A stretch of 64,000 bases of DNA, taken from Aldersonia sp. NBC_00410. Lineage in GTDB: Bacteria > Actinomycetota > Actinomycetes > Mycobacteriales > Mycobacteriaceae. Shown piece by piece: positions 9,272 through 17,642 of this stretch. A model generated the notes under the pieces. That model was not told the DNA's origin and did not search any database. It saw nothing but the letters and a program-made list of their open reading frames with translations. The stretch is taken from positions 248,001 through 312,000 of the forward strand of contig NZ_JAPENM010000005.1 in NCBI RefSeq assembly GCF_026342035.1, given 5' to 3'. The position numbers were made by a program, and so were the translations under genes. The stretch's first letter is position 1. Every line of letters begins with the position of its first letter.

Positions 9272-9291
9272 TACTCTACATATGTTGAGTA
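9272..9291. promoter_or_regulatory. 20-bp palindrome between divergent P450 and acyl-CoA synthetase genes
   Basis: TACTCTACATATGTTGAGTA is a palindrome with one mismatched base pair. It sits in AT-rich DNA, 111 bp from the P450 start and 104 bp from the synthetase start, as expected for an operator acting on both promoters. No second copy was seen in the window. Confidence 0.5.
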
Positions 9292-9395
9292 GAACAGGGC
9301 AGCCGGTTGGCCCGAAACAGCCTCGAGGCGTATTGGCGGATGTAGCCTTCGCCCACCCCGAGAGGCATGTTTCCGGCGGGAAGTGATGGACGTCG

Positions 9396-10952
9396 ATGCG
9401 AACGATCCCCGACGAGTTGTGCAAGCGATATATCGCCGAAGGGTGGTGGAGCCTGGAAACCATAGGCGACCTGCTTGCCGAGCGCATCGCCGCAGCTCCC
9501 GGCACCGAGTTCCGGGTGCACTCGCAGGTGCGCCCCTGGTCGGGCACCTTCGGCGATGTCGAACACGTCGCCCGCCGACTCGCGGCCGGCCTGCGCGAGC
9601 GTGGCGTGGGCCCGGGCGATGTCGTGGCATTTCAGCTACCGAACTGGATGGAGGCGGCGGCCACCTTCTGGGCCGCGTCGTTCCTCGGCGCGGCGGTGGT
9701 CCCGATCGTGCACTTCTACGGCCGCAAGGAGCTCGAGCACATTCTCGCGACCGCACAGCCGAAGGTGTTCATCACCGCAGAACGGTTCGGCCGCATGGCC
9801 TACGAGCCGGATGTCAGTGCCGGCGTCCCGATCGTCGGGGTCGTGGGGGGTGTCGTCGGTCGGGACTTCGACGACCTGCTTGCCGACGAACCGATGAGTG
9901 GAACCCTCGCGGCCGATCCGGGTGCCCCGGCACTGATCGCCTTCACCTCGGGCACGACGAGCGCACCGAAAGGCGTCGTACACAGCCATCAGACGCTCGG
10001 CTGCGAAGCCCGCCAACTGGTCCAGCGCAATTCCGCGGATGACGCCAAAAATCTCACCGCGACGCCGGTCGGCCATTTCATCGGGATGGTCGGGGCGTTC
10101 TTCATTCCGGTCATGCAGGGCTTGCCGGTGCATCTGGCCGACATCTGGGATCCAGGAATGGCGCTGGCCCTGATGAAGAGCGATGGACTCACGGTCGGCG
10201 GCGGACCACCCTACTTCGTGACCAGCCTGCTCGACCACCCGGACTGCACGCCGGAACACCTCGCCCACGTCAAACAGTTCGGGCTCGGCGGCTCGGTGGT
10301 CCCCACCGCTGTCACCCGCCGGATTGCCGACCTCGGGATCATCGTCTTCCGAGCCTACGGAAGCACCGAGCATCCCTCGATCACCGCTTCGCTCAACAGT
10401 GCGCCCGAAGACAAGCGTCTGCTGACCGACGGGTGCGCGTTGCCCGGTGTGGAGGTCCGGCTGGCAGAGGACGGCGAAATCATCAGTCGCGGACCGGATT
10501 TGTGCCTCGGTTACCTCGACGACGCACTGACGAGCAGGGCGTTCGACAGCGACGGCTGGTACCACACCGGCGATATCGGCGTGTTCGACGAGGACGGCTA
10601 TCTGACTGTGACCGACCGCAAGTCGGATCTGATCATCCGCGGTGGCGAGAACATCAGCGCGATGGAGGTGGAGGAGGTTCTGCTCGGTATGCCCACGGTG
10701 GCCGAGGCGATCGTTGTCGCGGCGCCGGATGAGCGTTTCGGCGAGCGGGTCGCGGCCGTGCTGCGGGTGCGGCCCGATGCCTCGATGCCCTCGCTCGAGC
10801 AGGTGCGGACTCATTTCGAGGGCGCGGGTGTGGCCAGGCAGAAATGGCCGGAACTGCTGGTAGAGGTCGCGGAGTACCCACGCACCGCCAGCGGGAAGGT
10901 GCAGAAGAACATCATCCGAGACAACATTGCCCAAACGTCTCGACGAGAATGA
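9396..10952 (+). CDS. Acyl-CoA synthetase (FadD-like), paralogue of the 678-2222 product
   Basis: A 518-aa adenylate-forming ligase. Motifs are TSGTTSAPKG, YGSTEHPS, YHTGDIG, DRKSDLIIRGGENIS and the terminal lysine in SGKVQKN. It aligns end to end with the first synthetase (shared MRxIPxEL...GWW start and nearly identical core blocks), so the two probably act on related acids. The most visible length change is an extra GVVG repeat near residue 155. The gene is alone on its strand; a TetR gene follows 198 bp later. The two copies share little promoter sequence, which suggests different control. Confidence 0.9.
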   Translation: MRTIPDELCKRYIAEGWWSLETIGDLLAERIAAAPGTEFRVHSQVRPWSGTFGDVEHVARRLAAGLRERGVGPGDVVAFQLPNWMEAAATFWAASFLGAAVVPIVHFYGRKELEHILATAQPKVFITAERFGRMAYEPDVSAGVPIVGVVGGVVGRDFDDLLADEPMSGTLAADPGAPALIAFTSGTTSAPKGVVHSHQTLGCEARQLVQRNSADDAKNLTATPVGHFIGMVGAFFIPVMQGLPVHLADIWDPGMALALMKSDGLTVGGGPPYFVTSLLDHPDCTPEHLAHVKQFGLGGSVVPTAVTRRIADLGIIVFRAYGSTEHPSITASLNSAPEDKRLLTDGCALPGVEVRLAEDGEIISRGPDLCLGYLDDALTSRAFDSDGWYHTGDIGVFDEDGYLTVTDRKSDLIIRGGENISAMEVEEVLLGMPTVAEAIVVAAPDERFGERVAAVLRVRPDASMPSLEQVRTHFEGAGVARQKWPELLVEVAEYPRTASGKVQKNIIRDNIAQTSRRE

Positions 10953-11100
10953 AGCGCCGATGTATCGCGTTCTCTCGCCGCTGCTGATTCCCAACCAACG
11001 CACCCCGCAAAGCCGAGCGAGTGATCGGTCTGCCATGCGGACGTCGATTGCGCAAGATTTCGGATCGCCGATTTTGATGAGACCCTTGTCACACTGCAAA

Positions 11101-11119
11101 AACCAACTTAATGTTGGTT
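11101..11119. promoter_or_regulatory. Perfect inverted repeat upstream of a TetR gene (probable autoregulatory operator)
   Basis: AACCAAC-TTAAT-GTTGGTT has 7-bp perfect arms and lies 31 bp before the TetR start. This position and size are typical of a TetR-family operator. It is unlike the other operator types in the window. Confidence 0.6.
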
Positions 11120-11150
11120 CACCAGGTTTGCCGGTCGACAGAGAGGTTGG

Positions 11151-11759
11151 GTGGTGACCGATTCTCGGCCGTACGCCACGCTGTTGGCCAAAGGCGAAGA
11201 CCGCCGTCAGCTGATTCTCGCCGTCGCCCAACGGAGCCTGACCCGCAGCGGATGGCGCAACACGACGCTCGCCCGGATCGCGGAGGAAGCCGGCGTCACG
11301 GCAGCCGGAGTGCTACATCATTTCCAATCCAAGGAGCAGTTGCTGCATGCGCTGCTCGATGCCCGCGACGCCGATGACGAGGCAAGTTCGGACCAGTCCG
11401 GTGACTTGATCGAAGGAATCCGTACCACCGCCGACCGAATCGAACATTCGCCCGAATTGGTCGGAATGTTCGTTGTTTTATTGGCAGAGAATCTATTTCC
11501 CGGCACGCCACTCCACGAACGCATGCTGAATCGCTGGCGCACCGCGATCGACATCGTCAGCGATTCGATTCGTCGCGGCCAGGACGCGGGACAATACCGT
11601 GACGATTTCGATCCCCGTATCCGAGCCGTGGAAATCATTGCGTTCATCACCGGAATGGAGATCTCGTGGTTGATCGATCACTCGATCTCGTTGACCGCGG
11701 TCTTCAACGACTACGCAAGGGCTTTGGAACGGGACATCACGGCGGAAGGAAGATCATGA
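11151..11759 (+). CDS. TetR/AcrR family transcriptional regulator
   Basis: About 202 aa. The N-terminal helix-turn-helix is TTLARIAEEAGVTAAGVLHHF followed by QSKEQLL, the standard TetR recognition segment. The C-terminal ligand domain is divergent. The start is GTG 11151 or GTG 11154, with GAGAGG just upstream. A perfect inverted repeat precedes it, implying autoregulation. The stop overlaps the next gene's ATG (ATGA), so the unknown protein behind it is made from the same mRNA. It may control that gene and perhaps the neighbouring synthetase, P450 or mce genes. Confidence 0.87.
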   Translation: MVTDSRPYATLLAKGEDRRQLILAVAQRSLTRSGWRNTTLARIAEEAGVTAAGVLHHFQSKEQLLHALLDARDADDEASSDQSGDLIEGIRTTADRIEHSPELVGMFVVLLAENLFPGTPLHERMLNRWRTAIDIVSDSIRRGQDAGQYRDDFDPRIRAVEIIAFITGMEISWLIDHSISLTAVFNDYARALERDITAEGRS

Positions 11760-12262
11760 GATATCGGCTCGACGTGGTGGGGCCAAGCACGATCGACGTC
11801 GTTCGGCATGCCGGTGGCTGGTTGTTCGACCGCGCACTGGCAGGGTGGGAGGTCAGCGTCCTTACTCCCGACTATCTGGACGCGCGCGCCCTGCGGATCC
11901 TCGGCGCCGAACCGGTATCGCTGGACGCCATCCTCGATGCCGGCGGCAGCGACCGTCGACCTCATGTGGTCGCCGTGTCCGCCGACCTCTATGCCCTCGA
12001 CCCGCGGATCGGGCCGGGGCTGCGCAAGGCCCTCGGTGACGGCGGCGTCGATGTCGCGATGTGGGGCGCGACGTGGCCGGTCGACCTCGAGGGCCCCGTG
12101 GACAATGTCGAGCACAAGCTCAGCCTCGCGGCGCGGGCATTCAAAGGCAAGGCACTCGCCGCCGCGGGCGTCGCACCGAACACGGTGACCGCGACCGAGG
12201 CATTCCGGACCGGAGTGCTGTCATCGCGATTCATTGGAGCCGACCTCGTGCCCGCCGGGTAG
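11756..12262 (+). CDS. Conserved hypothetical protein, family shared with 24933-25535
   Basis: A 168-aa soluble protein of unknown function, translationally coupled to the TetR gene by ATGA. Recognisable blocks are RHAGGWLFDRALAGWEV, RALRILGAEPV and AARAFKGKALAAAGVAP. The same blocks occur in the 200-aa product at 24933-25535, so this is a real family present twice in the window. There is no signal peptide, membrane helix or known catalytic motif. The N-terminal alternation of strands and helices suggests a small alpha/beta fold. Its repeated place beside TetR and oxygenase genes suggests a regulatory or accessory role, which is inference. Confidence 0.7.
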   Translation: MRYRLDVVGPSTIDVVRHAGGWLFDRALAGWEVSVLTPDYLDARALRILGAEPVSLDAILDAGGSDRRPHVVAVSADLYALDPRIGPGLRKALGDGGVDVAMWGATWPVDLEGPVDNVEHKLSLAARAFKGKALAAAGVAPNTVTATEAFRTGVLSSRFIGADLVPAG

Positions 12263-12729
12263 CCGCTCGCGCCGAGCGCCGGCGCGGCCCGACGGGCGCG
12301 CCGATCCGCTCCGCCACAACGCCCCTCGGCACGCATTGGGCGGCCAATGCGGGGTATCGCGCCTGCATGGGCATTTCCGCGGGTGTCCATAATCGTTGCT
12401 GCAGAGGTGGTTTCGCGATGACGCCAGTCTTCAAGGGAGGAGTGAATGAAGTAGTTGATTTCTGAATGATCTATTGCGTTCTCCGATACTGTCGGTACTA
12501 TTCTCACCAATGAGAATCGGATTTCAGTGATACGGAGGATGTCGGATCTGATCTCACGGCCTCGCGACCGCTAAGCGTGGGCCGGCCGCGAATCAGCCTT
12601 CGCGGTCGTAGCCGGGGGGGACGACAGCATCCGCGTTCGCAACAGCGAGCCTCGAATGGAAATGGTGCACTACTTTGATCGTGTTGTTCCGGTGTCAGCG
12701 ATGACGAGTGCGGGCGCGGCGGTGCGCTG
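12263..12729 (+). other. 467-bp intergenic region: mce promoter zone
   Basis: No convincing gene larger than a leader peptide is present. The left half is GC-rich and looks like decayed or spacer DNA. The right half from about 12440 is AT-richer and carries the palindrome at 12500-12517 and the presumed yrbE-mce promoter. A 24-codon frame (12656-12730) ends at the yrbEA start. Confidence 0.6.
12500..12517. promoter_or_regulatory. 18-bp inverted repeat upstream of the mce operon
   Basis: ATTCTCA-CCAA-TGAGAAT is a perfect 7-bp-arm inverted repeat about 213 bp before yrbEA. The preceding bases TACT make TACTATTCTC, as at 671-685. This links mce expression to the acyl-CoA genes at 0.7-7.7 kb. 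The cognate regulator is unknown. Confidence 0.5.
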
Positions 12730-12730
12730 A
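12656..12730 (+). CDS. Possible 24-aa leader peptide of the mce operon
   Basis: An ATG at 12656 opens 24 codons (product begins MEMVHYFDRVV) whose stop overlaps the yrbEA ATG as TGATG. yrbEA has no good ribosome-binding site of its own, so coupling to a short upstream frame is plausible. Codon bias is only weakly coding and the frame has a poor Shine-Dalgarno, so this is tentative. Confidence 0.25.
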   Translation: MEMVHYFDRVVPVSAMTSAGAAVR

Positions 12731-13527
12731 TGGCGATCAAGATCCCGAAGTGGACGCCGCCGAGCTCACTTGGCTTGAACTCCAAGCCCATGCAATCGGT
12801 GGGTGGCCTGTTTGCCATGTCTGCGGATGCGATCAAGTTCGCGTTCCGGCGCCCGTTCCAGGCACGCGAGTTCCTCGAACAGTCGTGGTTCGTGGCCCGC
12901 GTTTCGCTGATTCCCACGTTGCTTGTCGCCATCCCGTTCACCGTGCTTGTCAGCTTCACTCTCAACATCCTCTTGCGCGAACTTGGCGCCGCCGATCTCA
13001 GCGGCGCAGGCGCAGCATTCGGTGCCGTGACCCAGATCGGCCCGATGGTGACCGTGCTTATCGTGGCCGGCGCCGGGGCCACAGCGATGTGCGCGGATCT
13101 CGGCTCGCGGACGATTCGTGAAGAGATCGACGCCATGGAGGTTCTCGGCATCGATCCGGTGCAGCGGCTCGTCACACCGCGCATGCTTGCCTCGGGCCTG
13201 GTCGCGCTGCTCCTCAACAGTCTGGTCTGCATCATCGGCATCGTGGGCGGTTACGTCTTCTCGGTGTTCGTGCAGGATGTCAACCCCGGCGCTTTCGCCG
13301 CAGGTATCACCCTGCTCACCGGCACCAACGAACTCATCATTTCCTCCGTCAAGGCTCTGCTTTTCGGGCTCGTCGCCGGACTGGTCGCCTGCTACCGCGG
13401 GCTTACCGTTTCCGGTGGCGCCAAGGGCGTGGGCAATGCGGTGAACGAGACCGTGGTGTACGCGTTCATGGCGCTTTTCGTCATCAATGTCGTAGTTACC
13501 GCCATCGGTATCCGGGCGACGGTCTGA
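12730..13527 (+). CDS. yrbEA: YrbE/MlaE-family permease A of the mce transporter
   Basis: A 265-aa integral membrane permease (MlaE family) with about five to six helices. Family hallmarks are GPMVTVLIVAGAGATAMCADLG and REEIDAMEVLGIDPVQRLVTPR, the cytoplasmic EExDA coupling loop where the Mce ATPase docks. It forms the inner-membrane channel with the next gene. The ATG at 12730 overlaps the stop of a tiny upstream frame. No mce ATPase (MceG/Mkl) is encoded in the window; in this group it is usually elsewhere. Confidence 0.95.
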   Translation: MAIKIPKWTPPSSLGLNSKPMQSVGGLFAMSADAIKFAFRRPFQAREFLEQSWFVARVSLIPTLLVAIPFTVLVSFTLNILLRELGAADLSGAGAAFGAVTQIGPMVTVLIVAGAGATAMCADLGSRTIREEIDAMEVLGIDPVQRLVTPRMLASGLVALLLNSLVCIIGIVGGYVFSVFVQDVNPGAFAAGITLLTGTNELIISSVKALLFGLVAGLVACYRGLTVSGGAKGVGNAVNETVVYAFMALFVINVVVTAIGIRATV

Positions 13528-13540
13528 GGGGGGTGACGTC

Positions 13541-14395
13541 GTGGCTTTGAGTGCTCTGGGTGCCGCCTACCCGCGCGCTGCGCGAAACATCAAGAAGCCG
13601 GTCAACAGCCTGAGCCGGATCGGTGATCATGTCCTCTTCTACATCAAGGCGCTGGTAAGCGCGCCGCGCGCGGCGATGCATTACCGTCGCGAGACGGTCC
13701 GGCTTATCGCCGAGATCAGCATGGGTTCCGGCACGCTCGCGGTGATCGGTGGAACCGTCGTGATCGTCGGCTTCCTGACCCTGGCAGCCGGTGGAACTCT
13801 CGCAGTACAGGGCTACAGCTCGCTCGGCAACATCGGCATCGAGGCCCTGACCGGCTTCCTGTCGGCGTTCATCAACGTTCGCATCCTCGCGCCGGTCGTC
13901 GCCGGCATCGGCCTCGCCGCCACGTTCGGCGCCGGAGTTACCGCACAACTGGGCGCGATGCGGATCAACGAAGAGGTCGATGCACTCGAGTCACTCGGCA
14001 TCGAACCGATCCCCTATCTCGTGGGAACGCGGATGGTCGCAGGGATGATCGCGATCACCCCGCTCTACGCGATCGCGGTTGTTGCCTCATTCGTTGCGAG
14101 CCGCTTCACAACGGTGGTCTTGCTCGGCCAGTCCGCGGGTCTGTACGGACACTACTTCGCGACCTTCCTGAATCCGATCGATCTGTTGTGGTCATTCCTA
14201 CAGGCGATCCTGATGGCACTCGTGATCTTGTTGATTCACACCTACTTCGGCTTCTTCGCCAGCGGTGGCCCGTCCGGGGTCGGCATCGCCGTGGGCAACG
14301 CAGTGCGCACCTCGCTGATCGCGACGGTGTCGGTGACCCTGTTGGTTTCGTTGGCGATCTACGGATCCAACGGCAACTTCAACCTGTCCGGCTGA
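13541..14395 (+). CDS. yrbEB: YrbE/MlaE-family permease B of the mce transporter
   Basis: A 284-aa MlaE-type permease partnering with YrbEA. Visible are the N-terminal amphipathic region, the core helix APVVAGIGLAATFGAGVTAQLG and the coupling motif NEEVDALESLGIEPIPYLVGTR. The GTG start at 13541 follows GAGGGGGGTGA, a strong ribosome-binding site, 13 bp after yrbEA. Together the pair should move a hydrophobic substrate delivered by the Mce proteins across the plasma membrane. Confidence 0.95.
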   Translation: MALSALGAAYPRAARNIKKPVNSLSRIGDHVLFYIKALVSAPRAAMHYRRETVRLIAEISMGSGTLAVIGGTVVIVGFLTLAAGGTLAVQGYSSLGNIGIEALTGFLSAFINVRILAPVVAGIGLAATFGAGVTAQLGAMRINEEVDALESLGIEPIPYLVGTRMVAGMIAITPLYAIAVVASFVASRFTTVVLLGQSAGLYGHYFATFLNPIDLLWSFLQAILMALVILLIHTYFGFFASGGPSGVGIAVGNAVRTSLIATVSVTLLVSLAIYGSNGNFNLSG

Positions 14396-14404
14396 GGGGA
14401 GCCG

Positions 14405-15589
14405 ATGTCCAAGAATGTATTACGTCCGCTGATGGGCCTGGTGGCCATCCTGGCGCTGGTCGGCATTGTTGGCGTGGCCGTCGTCCTGTTTCAGGGCGGA
14501 CTTACGGACTCCGTAGAGGTGCGCGTGCTATCACCGCGTGCCGGACTGGTGATGAATCCCGACGCCAAAGTGAAGATGAACGGTGTGACGGTCGGCAAGG
14601 TCGGCTCGATCGAGGAACTGCCCGAGGGGCAGGCCGAGTTGCATCTGGCGATGAATCCGGAAGATATGCAACGGATTCCGTCCGATGTCACCGTGGATAT
14701 CGCAGCGAGCACCGTGTTCGGCGCGAAGTATGTCGAATTGATCCCGCCGGCGACTCCGTCGGCAGAGCGGATGTATGCCGGCCAGGTATTCGACGCGCAG
14801 CAGGTGACAGTCGAAGTCAATACCGTATTCGAGCAACTCACCTCGGTGCTGGGGAGTATCGAACCGGAGAAGCTGAACGAAACGCTCGGCGCCATCGCCG
14901 TCGCGACCCGCGGCCGCGGCGATCAGTTCGGCCAGATGCTTGTCGATCTCGATGCACTGCTGGTCAAGCTCGACCCGAGCCTGCCCGCGCTGCGCAGTGA
15001 TCTCGCAATGGCGCCGGTCGTGGTCGACAGCTACGCGCAGGCTGCGCCGGACCTGGTGACGACGGTAGGCAATGCCTCGCCGCTCAGCCAGACCGTCGTC
15101 GAGGAGCAGCAGAACCTGGATGCCGTGCTGGTCAGCGTGATCGGGCTGTCGGACGTCGGCACTCCGATACTCAACGAGAACCACGCGCCCTTGGCGAATG
15201 CTCTCGACCTGCTGGTGCCGACCCTTGCGCTTACCAACGAGTACGCCCCGGCGCTCACCTGCGGGGTGCAGACCCTGGCCAAGCTGAATTCCGGGGCCAC
15301 AGTCGGCACTGGCGGTGTCGGATTGGCGGCCAGCTTCCTGTTGGGTGAAGATCCCTACAGGTACCCGGAAAATCTGCCCAAGGTCGCGGCCAGTGGCGGA
15401 CCGCATTGCATGGGAGCCCCGGATCTGCCGTTCGGTACGCGTCCGAAGTTTCTGGTCACCGATATCGGCACGAATCCATGGGTGGACGATGGCACGACCG
15501 TCCAGGTGAACGCGGGAAACCTCACCCAACTACTGTTCGGTGGCGTGCCGCGGACACCGGTCCCTGCCGGAGCTGAGGGTCCGCGATGA
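14405..15589 (+). CDS. mceA: MCE family protein A
   Basis: A 394-aa Mce protein. One N-terminal membrane helix (LMGLVAILALVGIVGVAVVL) is followed by the MlaD/MCE domain (residues 40-120; VKMNGVTVGKVGSIEE) and the helical Mce4_CUP1-type domain. Mce subunits assemble a periplasmic tunnel for lipids. The start has GGGGAG upstream and lies 9 bp after yrbEB. The stop overlaps mceB by ATGA. Its first position after the permeases identifies it as the A subunit. Confidence 0.94.
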   Translation: MSKNVLRPLMGLVAILALVGIVGVAVVLFQGGLTDSVEVRVLSPRAGLVMNPDAKVKMNGVTVGKVGSIEELPEGQAELHLAMNPEDMQRIPSDVTVDIAASTVFGAKYVELIPPATPSAERMYAGQVFDAQQVTVEVNTVFEQLTSVLGSIEPEKLNETLGAIAVATRGRGDQFGQMLVDLDALLVKLDPSLPALRSDLAMAPVVVDSYAQAAPDLVTTVGNASPLSQTVVEEQQNLDAVLVSVIGLSDVGTPILNENHAPLANALDLLVPTLALTNEYAPALTCGVQTLAKLNSGATVGTGGVGLAASFLLGEDPYRYPENLPKVAASGGPHCMGAPDLPFGTRPKFLVTDIGTNPWVDDGTTVQVNAGNLTQLLFGGVPRTPVPAGAEGPR

Positions 15590-16608
15590 GACGCAATGCG
15601 ATGCTGATCAAGTTCTCCGCGTTCGCGGTGGTCATGCTCATCCTGTCCGCTTTCCTCGTCCTCGTTTTCAGCCAGTACCGAAGCGGCTCCACCACCTCGT
15701 ATTCCGCGATTTTCGCGGATTCTTCGGGGTTGAAGTCGGGGGATACGGTGCGAGTTGCCGGGATACGGGTGGGCACTGTCAAGGGCGTGCAGCTGCGTGA
15801 CGACAAGACGGTGAAGGTCACGTTCGACGCCGACGACACTCTCGCGCTGACCGACGGCACAAAGATCGCGGCGCGCTATCTCAACCTGGTCGGTGACCGG
15901 TACCTCGAAGTCGTCGACGCGCCCGGTTCCACGCATGTGCTGAAGGCCGGTTCCGAGGTTCCGTTGGATCACACCGAGCCGGCGCTGGACCTCGACCTGC
16001 TGCTCGGCGGTTTCAAGCCCGTCATCCAGGGCTTGAAACCGCAGGAGGTCAATGCCCTCACCGCGTCACTTGTGCAGATCCTGCAGGGTCAGGAGGACAC
16101 CGCCGGCTCTCTGCTGAACAAGACGGCGTCCTTCACCTCGGCCCTGGGCAACAACAGCCAGACCATCGAGCAGCTAATCGACAACCTGAAGACGGTGATG
16201 GAGACACTGTCCCGCAACGGTGACGAGTTCTCGGCCACCGTGGACAAACTCGGCGCACTCGTTGATCAGCTTGCGGCCGAGCGGGATCCGATCGGAGCAG
16301 CTATCGTGTCGCTCGACAAGGGAACGGCCACGATTGCCGATCTACTGACACAGGCGCGACCGTCGCTCAACGGTTCAATCGAGAATCTTCAGGTCGCGGC
16401 CACCAACATCGACAATGACCTTCCCACGCTGGACAAGGCGCTGAGCGTGGCGCCGGAGAACTTCCGGAAGATGGCGCGCACCGGGGCGTACGGCGGCTTC
16501 ATCCAGTACTGGATCTGCGGCGTCACGGTCCGGGTGTCCGATCCGAACGGTGGAGTGATAGTGCTGCCGTGGATCAGGCAGACGACCGGAAGGTGCGCTG
16601 ATTCCTGA
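15586..16608 (+). CDS. mceB: MCE family protein B
   Basis: A 340-aa Mce subunit. It has an N-terminal membrane helix (FSAFAVVMLILSAFLVLVF), an MCE domain at about 38-115 (SGLKSGDTVRVAGIRVGTVKGV) and a long coiled helical region. The C-terminus carries paired cysteines (WICGV and GRCADS) typical of the B/C subunits. It is coupled to mceA by ATGA and its stop abuts the mceC start. Confidence 0.94.
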   Translation: MRRNAMLIKFSAFAVVMLILSAFLVLVFSQYRSGSTTSYSAIFADSSGLKSGDTVRVAGIRVGTVKGVQLRDDKTVKVTFDADDTLALTDGTKIAARYLNLVGDRYLEVVDAPGSTHVLKAGSEVPLDHTEPALDLDLLLGGFKPVIQGLKPQEVNALTASLVQILQGQEDTAGSLLNKTASFTSALGNNSQTIEQLIDNLKTVMETLSRNGDEFSATVDKLGALVDQLAAERDPIGAAIVSLDKGTATIADLLTQARPSLNGSIENLQVAATNIDNDLPTLDKALSVAPENFRKMARTGAYGGFIQYWICGVTVRVSDPNGGVIVLPWIRQTTGRCADS

Positions 16609-17642
16609 TGCTGAAGTACAAAAACTCGAAACTGTTCCGGCAGGGCATCGTCGGCGTTGTGATGATCGTGTGCGTCATCCTGGTCGGACTGCAGTCCACG
16701 AAGTTCATCACGTTGAAAACACCCGTCCACTACGAAGCAGTGTTCTCCGAGGCCGGCGGCTTGACCGCAGGCGCCGATGTGATTGTTTCCGGTATGAAAG
16801 TCGGTACGGTATCGAAGATTTCGCTGCGCAACGGCGACGCCGTGGCGACGTTGTCCGTCGACGGCAAGATCGAGTTCGGCTCGGAAAGCACCGCGCACGT
16901 CAGGACCGGCTCGTTGCTTGGCAAGCGCATCGTGACGATCGAGTCGCAAGGCTCGGGGTCGCTGAAGCCGCGCGACACGATCCCAGTCGAGCGGACCGGG
17001 TCGCCGTACTCGCTAACCGATGCCGTGAGTGAGCTCACCACGAATGCGGCCGGCATCGATACGGATCAGCTCAATCAGTCCCTGGACACCCTGACCGCGA
17101 CCCTGGACAGCGTCGCACCGGAACTCGGCCCGACATTCGACGGACTGACTGCGGTGTCCCGGGCGCTCAACGCACGCAACGAATCGCTGCGTGATCTGTT
17201 GAAGACGACTGCAGATGTGAGTGGGATCCTCGGCGAACGCAGCGAACGCGTAAACAGCCTGATCCTCAACGCGAATCTGCTGGTCGGCGTACTCAACGAT
17301 CGTCGGCAGGCGATCTCGACATTGCTGGCGAACACGAACGCCGTCGCACTGCAACTCTCCGGTCTCGTCGCGGACAACGAGGCCGAGTTGGGGCCGACAC
17401 TGGACCGGCTGAATTCCGTTTCGGCGCTTCTGGAGCGGCAACGTGACAACATCAACACGGCGATTCCGGGCCTCGGCAAGGTCGCGCTGACTCAGGGCGA
17501 GGCGATATCGGGCGGTGCGTTCTACAACGCCTACGTAGCCAATCTGGCTTTGGGGCCGTTGATTCAGCCGTTCATCGACCAGGCGTTTGGACTCCAGCCT
17601 GCCGCGCCGTTCCCGCTGCCACACCTGGAGACGCCCCGATGA
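16608..17642 (+). CDS. mceC: MCE family protein C
   Basis: A 344-aa Mce subunit with one N-terminal membrane helix (GIVGVVMIVCVILVGLQ) and an MCE domain (GGLTAGADVIVSGMKVGTVSKI). A long helical stretch (residues 140-300) is predicted to form part of the tunnel shaft. It starts at the last base of the mceB stop codon and ends by ATGA into mceD, so translation is coupled throughout. Confidence 0.94.
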   Translation: MLKYKNSKLFRQGIVGVVMIVCVILVGLQSTKFITLKTPVHYEAVFSEAGGLTAGADVIVSGMKVGTVSKISLRNGDAVATLSVDGKIEFGSESTAHVRTGSLLGKRIVTIESQGSGSLKPRDTIPVERTGSPYSLTDAVSELTTNAAGIDTDQLNQSLDTLTATLDSVAPELGPTFDGLTAVSRALNARNESLRDLLKTTADVSGILGERSERVNSLILNANLLVGVLNDRRQAISTLLANTNAVALQLSGLVADNEAELGPTLDRLNSVSALLERQRDNINTAIPGLGKVALTQGEAISGGAFYNAYVANLALGPLIQPFIDQAFGLQPAAPFPLPHLETPR

